From Cyanobacteriota bacterium (GTDB lineage Bacteria; Cyanobacteriota; Cyanobacteriia; Phormidesmidales; Phormidesmidaceae): a stretch of 7,073 nucleotides of DNA. Under the pieces are notes generated by a model. The model was not told the origin of the DNA, did not search any database, and was given only the letters and a program-made list of their open reading frames with translations. The translations under genes and the position numbers were made by a program. The stretch is from the NCBI GenBank assembly GCA_027483425.1, contig JAIXUR010000162.1, positions 1-7,073 on the forward strand. Direction: 5' to 3'. Below are positions 1 to 5,605 of this stretch, in pieces (positions within the stretch are counted from its first letter, which is position 1; every line of letters begins with the position of its first letter).

Positions 1-194
1 CGAGGCGATCGCAAAACCGGGCTAACCGTCCCCTCCTGGAGATGTTAGGTCAAGTCTGAAAACAAACGTACCGAAGAATTTTGCTTCTTCCCAAGGGCGC
101 GGGCCCTGCGCCCCTACGTGGGGATATTTTCTTTCCCAGACACCTCCTAACGCAGGCTCCTGGCTCCTGGCTCCTGACTCCCGAATCCTGACTC
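1..194. other. Gene-free, repeat-bearing spacer downstream of frr
   Basis: I see no supportable gene here. The stretch starts with a HIP1 octamer (5-12), then holds one copy of a palindromic dispersed repeat (78-126) and a heptamer array (155-196) that runs into the frr stop codon. There is no U-rich tract after the palindrome in the direction of frr transcription, so a classical intrinsic terminator cannot be called. Confidence 0.7.
78..126 (+). repeat. Palindromic dispersed repeat, copy 1
   Basis: This 49-bp element matches positions 2357-2405 at 45 of 49 bases by eye. Its core at 95-113 is a near-perfect palindrome (GGGCGCGGG-C-CCTGCGCCC, 9-bp arms, one G.T-type mismatch). Both copies start with ATTTTGCTTC and end in TGGGGATA. 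A more diverged inverted copy lies near 5366-5408. Such GC-rich palindromes in spacers resemble REP/MITE-like repeats common in cyanobacteria. The function is unknown; an RNA hairpin at the 3' end of the frr transcript is possible. Confidence 0.8.
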
Positions 195-196
195 CT
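155..196 (+). repeat. Heptamer tandem array (STRR-like), six units
   Basis: There are six consecutive 7-bp units: GGCTCCT three times, then GACTCCC, GAATCCT and GACTCCT. This is the style of short tandemly repeated repetitive (STRR) sequences known from cyanobacterial spacers. The last unit ends inside the frr stop codon (TAG on the minus strand, 195-197), so array and gene overlap by two bases. A shorter array of the same units is at 5447-5467. Confidence 0.88.
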
Positions 197-755
197 AAAC
201 CGTCATGATGTCTTTCTCTTTAGCGGTCAGGGCTTCGTCGAGCTTGGCGATGTACTTGTCGGTCAGCTTTTGAATTTCGTCCTGGGCATCCCGCGATTCG
301 TCCTCGGAGATCTCGCTGGCTTTCTCCAGCTTTTTCACCGCATCGATGGCGTTGCGCCGCTGATTACGGATAGACACCCGGCCTTCCTCAGCAATTTTGC
401 CAGCGGTTTTAACAAATTCCTTGCGGCGCTCGCTGGTCAGGGCCGGAATGTTGAGGCGAATGACCCGACCGTCGTTGTTGGGGGTCAGCCCCACGTCGGA
501 CAGGGAAATCGCCTTTTCGATCGTGGTCAGGCTGCTGGCATCAAAGGGCTGAATCAGCAGCGTGCTGGAATCGGGAATGGAGATATTGGCCAAGGACTTG
601 AGTGGGGTCTGGGCGCCGTAGTAGTCGATCTCAATGCGATCGAGCAGCGAGGGATTGGCCCGACCGGTGCGAATCGTGTTGAAGTTGCGATGGTTGGCTT
701 CCAGCGCTTTCTGCATCTGGTCTTCGGTTTCGAGCAAAATATCGTCAGCTGACAT
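195..755 (-). CDS. frr: Ribosome recycling factor (RRF)
   Basis: RRF works with EF-G in the cytoplasm to split the post-termination ribosome and free it for a new round of translation. The 186-residue product matches the usual family length of about 185. The N-terminal helix carries the family signature RNFNTIRTGRANPSLLD (23-39). The beta-rich domain II spans about 31-104, with the conserved LTSERRKEFVK and VSIRNQRRNA stretches (106-116, 127-136) on the long helical domain I. ATG at 755 is preferred, with AGGAG nine bases upstream; an in-frame GTG directly before it (758), six bases from the same AGGAG, would add one residue. The start lies inside the end of pyrH (11-bp overlap), so the two are surely co-transcribed and probably translationally coupled. 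pyrH-frr adjacency is widely conserved in bacteria. Confidence 0.97.
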   Translation of the reverse strand: MSADDILLETEDQMQKALEANHRNFNTIRTGRANPSLLDRIEIDYYGAQTPLKSLANISIPDSSTLLIQPFDASSLTTIEKAISLSDVGLTPNNDGRVIRLNIPALTSERRKEFVKTAGKIAEEGRVSIRNQRRNAIDAVKKLEKASEISEDESRDAQDEIQKLTDKYIAKLDEALTAKEKDIMTV

Positions 756-1473
756 CACAAGACTCTCCTACAATCGTGCCGATAGACTCGCCCATCAGCG
801 CCCGCTTGATATTTCCAGGCACCGATAGGTCAAATACCATAATAGGGATGTTGTTGTCCTTACAGAGGGCGATCGCCGTACTGTCCATTACTTTCAGGTC
901 GTGCTGGAGCACGTGGCTGTAGGTGAGGGTGCGAAAGCGCTTAGCCGCTGGATTAAGTTTAGGATCAGAGTCGTAGACGCCGTCAACCTTGGTCGCTTTG
1001 AAGACCACCTCGGCGTTGATCTCCGCCGCCCGCAGTGCAGCCGTGGTGTCGGTGGTAAAGAAGGGATTGCCAGAACCCGCCCCAAAAATAACCACCCGGT
1101 TTTTTTCCAGGTGGCGAATGGCTCGGCGGCGAATGTAGGGCTCGGCGACCTCTTGCATGGCGATCGCCGTTTGAACCCGGGTCGGCACCCCCATGCGCTC
1201 TAGGGAATCTTGCAGCGTCATGGCATTCATCACCGTGGCAATCATGCCGATGTAGTCAGCGGTGGCCCGATCCATCCCCGAAGCCGAGCCTTTGATGCCC
1301 CGAAAGATGTTGCCTGCGCCGACCACAACGGCAATTTCAATCCCTTCTTTAACGACCTCAGAAATCTCGGCGGTAATCGCTTCTACCACGGATTGATCGA
1401 TACCGTAGTCCATTTCGCCCATGAGGGCTTCGCCGCTAAGTTTTAGCAGCACGCGCTTATAAGGTTTATCCAT
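745..1473 (-). CDS. pyrH: UMP kinase (uridylate kinase)
   Basis: It phosphorylates UMP to UDP with ATP, a key step in pyrimidine nucleotide synthesis. Bacterial PyrH enzymes are cytoplasmic hexamers of the amino-acid-kinase fold, typically activated by GTP and inhibited by UTP. The 242-residue product is the normal length. Visible motifs are KLSGEAL (11-17, phosphate binding), GAGNIFRG (52-59), ADYIGM with the following MNA (72-85), GSGNPFFTTDTTAALRA (132-148, UMP and nucleotide contacts), KATKVDGVYDSDP (159-171) and MDSTA (196-200). It is the first gene of the pyrH-frr pair and reads away from the phytol kinase gene. No convincing Shine-Dalgarno precedes the ATG, common in cyanobacteria. A TATAGT -10-like box lies about 39 bp upstream. 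Nothing suggests damage or transfer. Confidence 0.98.
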   Translation of the reverse strand: MDKPYKRVLLKLSGEALMGEMDYGIDQSVVEAITAEISEVVKEGIEIAVVVGAGNIFRGIKGSASGMDRATADYIGMIATVMNAMTLQDSLERMGVPTRVQTAIAMQEVAEPYIRRRAIRHLEKNRVVIFGAGSGNPFFTTDTTAALRAAEINAEVVFKATKVDGVYDSDPKLNPAAKRFRTLTYSHVLQHDLKVMDSTAIALCKDNNIPIMVFDLSVPGNIKRALMGESIGTIVGESCDVS

Positions 1474-1511
1474 AGGAAGTTTGGTGTAGTAAGGTCTAGA
1501 AGTCCCACCCC

Positions 1512-1517
1512 ACTATA
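1512..1517 (-). promoter_or_regulatory. Candidate -10 box for pyrH-frr
   Basis: TATAGT on the minus strand lies 38-44 bp before the pyrH start, in the 59-bp spacer shared with the divergent phytol kinase gene. No TTGACA-like -35 is visible at 16-18 bp upstream, and that position would already be inside the neighbouring coding region. On the plus strand the overlapping TATACC (1514-1519) could serve the divergent gene, leaving it a very short leader. This is a sequence match only. Confidence 0.35.
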
Positions 1518-1532
1518 CCTACTTCCCCCGCC

Positions 1533-2207
1533 ATGATGGCTACCCCGCTTGTGCAAATTGGACTGGTAGCCGCCTGGCTGGCGGTAGTGGGGGGAGTGGC
1601 CGAAGGGCTACGCCGCACCATCAACCTAGATGCCGAAATTACCCGCAAAATCGTCCACATTGGGTCAGGCCACGTGATTTTGCTGGCCTGGTGGCTGCAT
1701 ACCCCCACCTGGATGGGCCTAGCGGCCTCGGTAGCCTCTAGTGGTGTAGCACTGCTGTCCTATCGATTTCCTATTCTGCCGGGCATTAATGGGGTCGGGC
1801 GGCGCAGTCTGGGTACGTTTTTTTACGCGGTCAGCATTGGGGTACTGACCGCCGCCTTTTGGCCCCTGGATCTACCCCAGTACGCGGCCCTAGGCATTTT
1901 GGTCATGGCCTGGGGCGATGGCCTAGCGGCCCTGGTCGGGCAGAACCTGGGCCGCCACCCCTACCAGGTGTTTGGCAACCAAAAAAGCTGGGAAGGCAGC
2001 CTGACCATGGCCCTAGCCAGCTTCATCATCAGCCTGCTGATCCTCGGCCTCACCACCGGCTTCACCGCCGCCGTGGCAGGCACGGCGCTGGTCGTTGCGA
2101 TCGCCGCCACCCTGCTAGAAACCCTCTCCTTCTACGGCCTCGACAACCTGACCGTACCCCTCGGCAGCGCCGCCCTAGCCTACGGCCTAATCACAGCGAT
2201 CGGGTAA
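1533..2207 (+). CDS. Phytol kinase / polyprenol kinase family membrane protein (VTE5-like)
   Basis: The family transfers phosphate from CTP to prenyl alcohols; the plant VTE5 and cyanobacterial homologues make phytyl phosphate from phytol released by chlorophyll breakdown, feeding tocopherol and phylloquinone or chlorophyll salvage. The 224-residue protein is very hydrophobic, with about six to seven membrane segments. Family marks are RKIVHIGSGH (38-47), GINGVGRRSLGTFFYA (84-99), the acidic GDGLAALVG (128-136), KSWEGSL (151-157) and LETLSFYGLDNLTVPL (195-210). The start is a double ATG (1533 and 1536), with no clear Shine-Dalgarno, so the exact first Met is uncertain. It diverges from pyrH and converges on the CHAD gene. 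Its TAA stop is the centre of the first unit of an 8-bp tandem repeat. Substrate (phytol versus dolichol or diacylglycerol) is inferred from family resemblance only. Confidence 0.88.
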   Translation: MMATPLVQIGLVAAWLAVVGGVAEGLRRTINLDAEITRKIVHIGSGHVILLAWWLHTPTWMGLAASVASSGVALLSYRFPILPGINGVGRRSLGTFFYAVSIGVLTAAFWPLDLPQYAALGILVMAWGDGLAALVGQNLGRHPYQVFGNQKSWEGSLTMALASFIISLLILGLTTGFTAAVAGTALVVAIAATLLETLSFYGLDNLTVPLGSAALAYGLITAIG

Positions 2208-2225
2208 ATGGGTAAGTGGGTAAGC
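2202..2225 (+). repeat. Octamer tandem repeat containing a stop codon
   Basis: There are three consecutive 8-bp units: GGGTAAAT, GGGTAAGT and GGGTAAGC. The TAA stop of the phytol kinase gene (2205-2207) is part of the first unit. Unit length is not a multiple of three, so copy-number change just upstream of the stop would alter the C terminus, while change after it would be silent. Confidence 0.75.
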
Positions 2226-2243
2226 AAGCGAGGTACCCCGTAG

Positions 2244-2307
2244 CGTGGGTTAGGCCCACCCCACCCCTGCTCCCCACCCACCCCCTTCGCCCCAGCCGTA
2301 ACCCACG
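2244..2307. repeat. REP-like inverted repeat with C-rich loop
   Basis: CGTGGGTTA (2244-2252) is perfectly complementary to TAACCCACG (2299-2307), giving 9-bp arms around a 46-base loop that is mostly cytosine. The arms resemble the GTGGGTTA/TAACCCAC palindromes frequent in cyanobacterial spacers, here apparently pried apart by the C-rich segment. Dispersal cannot be confirmed from this window, where it occurs once. Confidence 0.6.
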
Positions 2308-2356
2308 ACCCGAGAATCCTGTCCAAAGACAATTCCGGCAACGACAATACCCAAGC

Positions 2357-2405
2357 ATTTTGCTTCCCCCCAAGGGCGCAGGCCCTGCGCCCCTACCTGG
2401 GGATA
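2357..2405 (+). repeat. Palindromic dispersed repeat, copy 2
   Basis: This copy is in the same orientation as positions 78-126 and differs from it at four of 49 bases. The core 2374-2392 (GGGCGCAGG-C-CCTGCGCCC) is a perfect palindrome with 9-bp arms and a one-base centre, so this copy is the better-preserved hairpin. It lies 27 bp past the CHAD stop codon, between two convergent genes, where it could act as a shared 3'-end structure. Confidence 0.82.
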
Positions 2406-2431
2406 CCCTCCTTCTCCCAAATCCCCCCAGG

Positions 2432-3526
2432 CTAAGCCCTACCGGCCTCCTCTCCCGGCCCCGCCTCCAAATTCCCTGGCTTTGGCCTTCCCCCCTTCCC
2501 CAAAGCCTTCGACCCCGCCCCCCGGCCCTTCCCCGCCCCATTCACCTCCGCGACCCGATCATCCCCCGGCCCCCCAGGCTGCAACAGCGCCAATCGCAGC
2601 CTCTGACGCTGGTCCCCATCCAAATAATGCTGCTGCTGCCCCTGCCACTGCTGCCAGGCCCGGTGCCGACCGTCAGCCAGCAGGGCAAACAACCGAGGCA
2701 TGTGAGCCTTGGCCTCGGGCACCACTGCCACAATAAACGCCTCTAGCACCGTACTGTCCTGTAGATCGCCCAGGGTATCTTGCAGGGTACTGAGCCGCTG
2801 AATATCCTCTTCCAAGGCCCCCCCATAGAGGTCGGCCAACAGGCGCAGCTGGTAGCGCACCCGCTTGACCTGCTTCCGTAGACTGTGGAGCACTGGCCCC
2901 TGGTCAACCATCAGCGCCTCGGCGGCGGCCCGGCTCAGCCGAGTATTCACCTGCACGCCGCTGCGGCCAGACTTGGTACCCACCAGCCAGCCTGGGTGCA
3001 GCCAAAGCTGACTCAGCAAGGGGAGCGCCAGATCGGGCACCACCTGGTCTGCGGGCAGTACGGCCACCGCCCCGTAGGTGGGATCGGCCAACCAGCCCGT
3101 CAGGGACTGCTTGAGCTGGCCGTAGGGTTTGCCCCTGAGCAGCTGTTTGACCTGCTTAAAGGTTTTATGGCGCTGCTTGGCTAAATGGCGCAGCACAGTG
3201 CCAAGATGCTGTTGCTCGTGGTCGGGTAAATCAGGGGCGTAGCGATCGCGCAAACTCGCCCCAATCACATCCAAATCGCGCAGCTGGCCGAGCTTGCGCC
3301 CCACCACAGCGATGGTGGGTTCACGCCCGCCCTTCGGTAAATCGAGCCCGGTGGCAAACACCTGCACGGCAGTCCGTAGCCGCCGTAGCCCCACCCGCAT
3401 TTGGTGTAGATTTTCGGGGTCGGTGTCAGCCATCACAGGCTGTTCGTAGGCCACAATCTGCTTCAGGTACTTGGCGATCGCCCCCTGGGCCAGGTCGCCT
3501 AATGTGCTCTTTTGCTGTGTCGCCAT
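2432..3526 (-). CDS. CHAD domain protein, probable polyphosphate-binding
   Basis: CHAD (conserved histidine alpha-helical domain) proteins bind inorganic polyphosphate through rows of basic residues and can associate with polyP granules; many are fused or linked to CYTH triphosphatases. Here CHAD stands alone. Two half-repeats are visible: HQMRVGLRRLRT (41-52) with GRKLGQLRDLDV (76-87), and LHSLRKQVKRVRYQLRLL (213-230) with LQDTLGDLQD (248-257). ATG at 3526 is chosen because AGGA lies five bases upstream; in-frame ATGs at 3532 and 3541 lack usable spacing (the longest form would be 369 residues rather than 364). The last 48 residues (317-364) are a Gly/Pro/Lys/Arg-rich low-complexity tail without CHAD character, coded by C-rich plus-strand DNA. 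It diverges from the 3708 gene. The domain call is firm; the polyP role is inferred from the family. Confidence 0.9.
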   Translation of the reverse strand: MATQQKSTLGDLAQGAIAKYLKQIVAYEQPVMADTDPENLHQMRVGLRRLRTAVQVFATGLDLPKGGREPTIAVVGRKLGQLRDLDVIGASLRDRYAPDLPDHEQQHLGTVLRHLAKQRHKTFKQVKQLLRGKPYGQLKQSLTGWLADPTYGAVAVLPADQVVPDLALPLLSQLWLHPGWLVGTKSGRSGVQVNTRLSRAAAEALMVDQGPVLHSLRKQVKRVRYQLRLLADLYGGALEEDIQRLSTLQDTLGDLQDSTVLEAFIVAVVPEAKAHMPRLFALLADGRHRAWQQWQGQQQHYLDGDQRQRLRLALLQPGGPGDDRVAEVNGAGKGRGAGSKALGKGGRPKPGNLEAGPGEEAGRA

Positions 3527-3572
3527 CACCATCCTGCCCATAGGTTAAGCGTTGCGACTTAGGATAGCGTGG

Positions 3573-3599
3573 ACTCTAAATTCATCCAGACTTGGTCAA
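3573..3599 (-). promoter_or_regulatory. Weak candidate promoter for the CHAD gene
   Basis: On the minus strand TTGACC (3594-3599) is followed after 15 bases by TAGAGT (3573-3578). The spacing is shorter than the ideal 17, and a TATCCT (3561-3566) closer to the gene is an alternative -10 without a matching -35. This is pattern only. Confidence 0.25.
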
Positions 3600-3633
3600 A
3601 AAGCCAGCTATCTTCATCTCTACTTAATAGTTA

Positions 3634-3654
3634 GCACAGCCCCCTAGGGGGTGC
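3634..3654. promoter_or_regulatory. Palindrome between divergent genes, possible operator
   Basis: The 12-bp perfect palindrome CCCCCTAGGGGG (3640-3651) is framed by GCAC (3634-3637) and GTGC (3651-3654), giving an extended dyad. It lies in the only spacer shared by the CHAD gene and the 3708 gene, about 54 bp before the latter. This position suits a regulator binding site or the hairpin of a leader. I cannot name a regulator. Confidence 0.4.
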
Positions 3655-3707
3655 GTTGGGCCGTGGTTTTTCGTAATATCAGGTAGTACAGATTTTCTGG
3701 TCACCCG

Positions 3708-4241
3708 ATGGCCCAGGTTAGCCCAGGAGTTGCTCAACCCGTGAATGCTCCCCTCCTCTCGCCCCTCGATCTCACCGATCGCGTGCTGGCCATGGCCACC
3801 ACCGGGGTCTATCGCCAATCGGTGTTTGAAGCCCTAGGGCCCGTAGCTACCCGGCGGCAAATCCGCGATGCGATCGCCCAGGCCAAGCAGTTTGGTCTTT
3901 ACACCGTATCGGCCCTGCGCGATCCAGACCTAGGCACCTACTACCAGGTCGAGACCGCCAACTATGCCTCCTTCCAGGCCGCCTCTAAGGTTTTGGTGAC
4001 AGGGGCCTTAGGCCCAGGGCTGCCTCCCACCGACCTAGCCGATCAGGTGATCGCCACCCACCGCGCCCTGCGCGCCATGCTCACCACCGTGGCCGCCATC
4101 ACCCTGGGGCTAGGCATGCTCGGCGGCTGGTGTCTACTGGATGGGCACACCCAGATGGGCCGAGGCCTGTGGCTAGGTGCTGTCGTCGCAGGCGGCCTGT
4201 GGAGCGTGCAGCGGTGGATCGCGCGACGGGCGTTGGGGTAG
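3708..4241 (+). CDS. Conserved-looking small membrane protein, function unknown
   Basis: I do not recognise a named family. The 177-residue protein has a soluble N-terminal part with a helical, basic stretch (ATRRQIRDAIAQAKQFGLYTVSALRD, about 47-72, given in pieces: VATRRQIRDA and AKQFGLYTVS), a GTYYQVE patch (76-82), and a second helix with ADQVIATHRALRAM (111-124). Two predicted membrane segments follow (about 124-144 and 152-168), ending in a basic tail WIARRALG that should stay in the cytoplasm. Codon use and a HIP1 site at 3870 match the neighbours, which supports a real gene. The ATG at 3708 has no Shine-Dalgarno; no better in-frame start is seen upstream. It diverges from the CHAD gene and converges on the peptidase with only 36 bp between stop codons. 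A role at the membrane is inference. Confidence 0.8.
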   Translation: MAQVSPGVAQPVNAPLLSPLDLTDRVLAMATTGVYRQSVFEALGPVATRRQIRDAIAQAKQFGLYTVSALRDPDLGTYYQVETANYASFQAASKVLVTGALGPGLPPTDLADQVIATHRALRAMLTTVAAITLGLGMLGGWCLLDGHTQMGRGLWLGAVVAGGLWSVQRWIARRALG

Positions 4242-4255
4242 GGGGATGAGGTGGG

Positions 4256-4276
4256 GAATTCAAAATTCAAAATTCA
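4256..4276 (+). repeat. A/T-rich heptamer tandem array, three units
   Basis: There are three consecutive 7-bp units: GAATTCA, AAATTCA and AAATTCA. The array lies between two convergent genes and ends one base before the stop codon (4278-4280) of the peptidase gene. It is strikingly A/T-rich in a GC-rich setting, and AAATTCA heptamers are a familiar STRR type in cyanobacteria. Confidence 0.82.
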
Positions 4277-4277
4277 C

Positions 4278-5228
4278 CTACCCTTGCCCTGCAAACTTAT
4301 CCGTAGCTTCCACCAGGGCCTTGGTAATACCGGGCTCCAGGGCTGAGTGGCCTGCGTCTTGGACCATCACAAACTGGGCTTCGGGCCAGGCGCGGTGGAG
4401 CTCCCAGGCGGTGGTGGCGGGGCACACCACGTCGTAGCGGCCCTGCACAATCACCCCAGGAATATGGCGAATGCGGTGCACCTGGCTGAGGATATGGTCA
4501 TCGCGGTCAAAGAAACCCCGATTGATAAAGTAGTGACACTCAATACGGGCAAAGGCCACGGCAAACTCGTCTTCGCTGAAGTGGTGGAGCAGGTCAGGGT
4601 CTTGGATCAGCTTGCTGGTGCTGGCTTCCCAAACGGCCCAGGCGCGGGCGGCGGTCAGGCGCACCTGGGCATCGTCGCTGGTGAGGCGGCGGTAGTAGGC
4701 GGCCACCAAATCCCCCCGCTCCGCCTCAGGAATGGGGGCTAGGTAGTGTTCCCAGGCATCGGGGTAGAGGTAGCTGGCCCCCTCCTGGTAAAACCAGCGA
4801 ATCTCCTGCTGCCGCAGGGTGAAAATGCCCCGCAAAATGAGCCCCTGGCAGCGATCGGGGTGGGTTTGGGCGTAGGCCAAGGCCAGGGTGCTGCCCCAGC
4901 TCCCGCCAAACACCGTCCAGCCCTCAATGCCCAGGTGGGCGCGAATGGTTTCGATGTCGCTGACTAAGGCCCAAGTGGTGTTGTCGTTGAGGTCGGCGTG
5001 GGGCAAACTTTTGCCGCAGCCCCGCTGGTCAAACAGCACAATGCGCCAGCGCTGGGGGTCAAAAAACTGCCGATAGGTCGGGTTAATGCCACCGCCTGGC
5101 CCACCGTGCAGAAACACCACAGGTTTACCCTCGGGGTTGCCGGCTTGCTCTAGGTAGAGTTGATGCCGGTCTGATACAGCCAGATATTCGGCCTGGTACG
5201 GCTCAATCAACGGATACAGTGGGCCCAT
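4278..5228 (-). CDS. pip: Proline iminopeptidase (alpha/beta hydrolase, S33 family)
   Basis: It removes N-terminal proline from peptides in the cytoplasm and probably serves peptide turnover. The 316-residue product has the usual length for the bacterial enzyme. The oxyanion loop HGGPGGG is at 41-47, followed by FDQRGCGKS (66-74). The nucleophile is Ser110 in GGSWGS (108-113). The likely other triad members are Asp266 in GRYDVVCP (263-270) and His294 in GHSALEPG (293-300). The cap region (about 135-235) includes RGIFTLRQQEIRWFYQEGAS and a conserved WAVWE (197-201), both typical of this family. The ATG at 5228 starts with the family's usual LYPLIEPY pattern; no Shine-Dalgarno is visible. A TATAGT box lies 43-48 bp upstream. 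Substrate preference beyond family resemblance cannot be read from sequence. Confidence 0.95.
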   Translation of the reverse strand: MGPLYPLIEPYQAEYLAVSDRHQLYLEQAGNPEGKPVVFLHGGPGGGINPTYRQFFDPQRWRIVLFDQRGCGKSLPHADLNDNTTWALVSDIETIRAHLGIEGWTVFGGSWGSTLALAYAQTHPDRCQGLILRGIFTLRQQEIRWFYQEGASYLYPDAWEHYLAPIPEAERGDLVAAYYRRLTSDDAQVRLTAARAWAVWEASTSKLIQDPDLLHHFSEDEFAVAFARIECHYFINRGFFDRDDHILSQVHRIRHIPGVIVQGRYDVVCPATTAWELHRAWPEAQFVMVQDAGHSALEPGITKALVEATDKFAGQG

Positions 5229-5270
5229 GGCGGTAGGGTGTGGGTTCAGTTAAAAAACAGAATGAGCCAC

Positions 5271-5276
5271 ACTATA
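5271..5276 (-). promoter_or_regulatory. Candidate -10 box for pip
   Basis: TATAGT on the minus strand, about 43-48 bp before the start codon, is identical to the -10-like box before pyrH and sits in the same CACTATA context when read on the plus strand. No clear -35 is seen at the usual distance. Confidence 0.4.
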
Positions 5277-5365
5277 GCCCAGCTACCCTAGCGCCGGTAT
5301 GACCTGCGTCGGTACCGCTATCGATGGGAGCCTCAACGGAAGAGAGGGTTGGGAAATGAAGCTCC

Positions 5366-5408
5366 CTCCAGATAGGGGCGCAGCGCCTGCGGCCTTACTA
5401 AGAAAATT
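5366..5408 (-). repeat. Palindromic dispersed repeat, diverged inverted copy 3
   Basis: Read on the minus strand, this stretch runs GAATTTT, then CTTAG..AAGGCCGCAGG, then CGCTGCGCCCCTATCTGGAGG. It aligns through its whole length with copies 1 and 2, with small changes. The core keeps a hairpin (CGCAG-CGC-CTGCG at 5379-5391), but the outer arms no longer pair fully. It precedes a heptamer array by about 40 bp, as copy 1 does. Confidence 0.65.
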
Positions 5409-5446
5409 CGTGAGTCGAATTTGGCATCAGTCAGCAACGGCATTCC

Positions 5447-5467
5447 GGCTCCTGGCTCCTGACTCCT
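5447..5467 (+). repeat. Heptamer tandem array, three units
   Basis: The units are GGCTCCT, GGCTCCT and GACTCCT, the same unit sequences and order as in the larger array at 155-196. Unlike the other arrays here it does not touch a stop codon of an intact gene. Confidence 0.82.
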
Positions 5468-5577
5468 GACCAACCCCAAACGTCTCGCCTTGGCTTGCTC
5501 CCTGTCCCTGGCCCATCCTTCACTTCACGAGTCCGATGCCGTTTGACCATTGTCTTGGGAGGCTCTAAGTGGCTCAT

Positions 5578-5605
5578 CCCCAGGAATTACCGATGACTCC
5601 TGGGG
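5578..5605 (+). other. Strong hairpin in the leader region of the SPOR-like gene
   Basis: CCCCAGGA (5578-5585) pairs perfectly with TCCTGGGG (5598-5605), an 8-bp GC-rich stem with a 12-base loop. It is not followed by a U-run, so it is not a standard terminator. It lies about 380 bp before the SPOR-like gene and may be part of a structured RNA if transcription starts upstream. Confidence 0.5.

Larger units (their letters stand above)
2208..2431. other. Convergent spacer between phytol kinase and CHAD genes
   Basis: No gene is supported. The 224 bp hold the octamer repeat tail, a 9-bp inverted repeat (2244-2307) around a C-rich stretch, and copy 2 of the palindromic dispersed repeat (2357-2405). 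Both genes end here, so the palindromes sit where a bidirectional terminator would be expected, but there is no U-run after either hairpin. Confidence 0.7.

Noticed and set aside
95..126. Intrinsic terminator after frr formed by the palindromic repeat
   Set aside because: In the direction of frr transcription the hairpin is followed by TTGGGAAGAAGC rather than a U-run, and the same element occurs in a spacer not next to a gene end. It is better called a dispersed repeat.
155..196. CRISPR-like array
   Set aside because: The units are contiguous 7-mers with no spacers, and no cas genes are present.
270..752. Long plus-strand open frame opposite frr
   Set aside because: It is antisense to a clear ribosome recycling factor gene and has no protein-like character of its own.
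2216..2746. Plus-strand open frame rich in proline across the spacer and CHAD tail
   Set aside because: It arises from C-rich DNA read as proline codons; the opposite strand carries the real CHAD gene, with a recognisable domain and Shine-Dalgarno.
3673..3689. Possible NtcA site (GTA-N8-TAC) upstream of the 3708 gene
   Set aside because: The right half at the correct spacing reads TAG; a TAC occurs only three bases further on, giving N11. There is no matching -10 at the usual NtcA distance.
4347..4742. Plus-strand open frame of 131 codons opposite pip
   Set aside because: It is a shadow of the proline iminopeptidase gene, whose catalytic motifs are intact on the minus strand.
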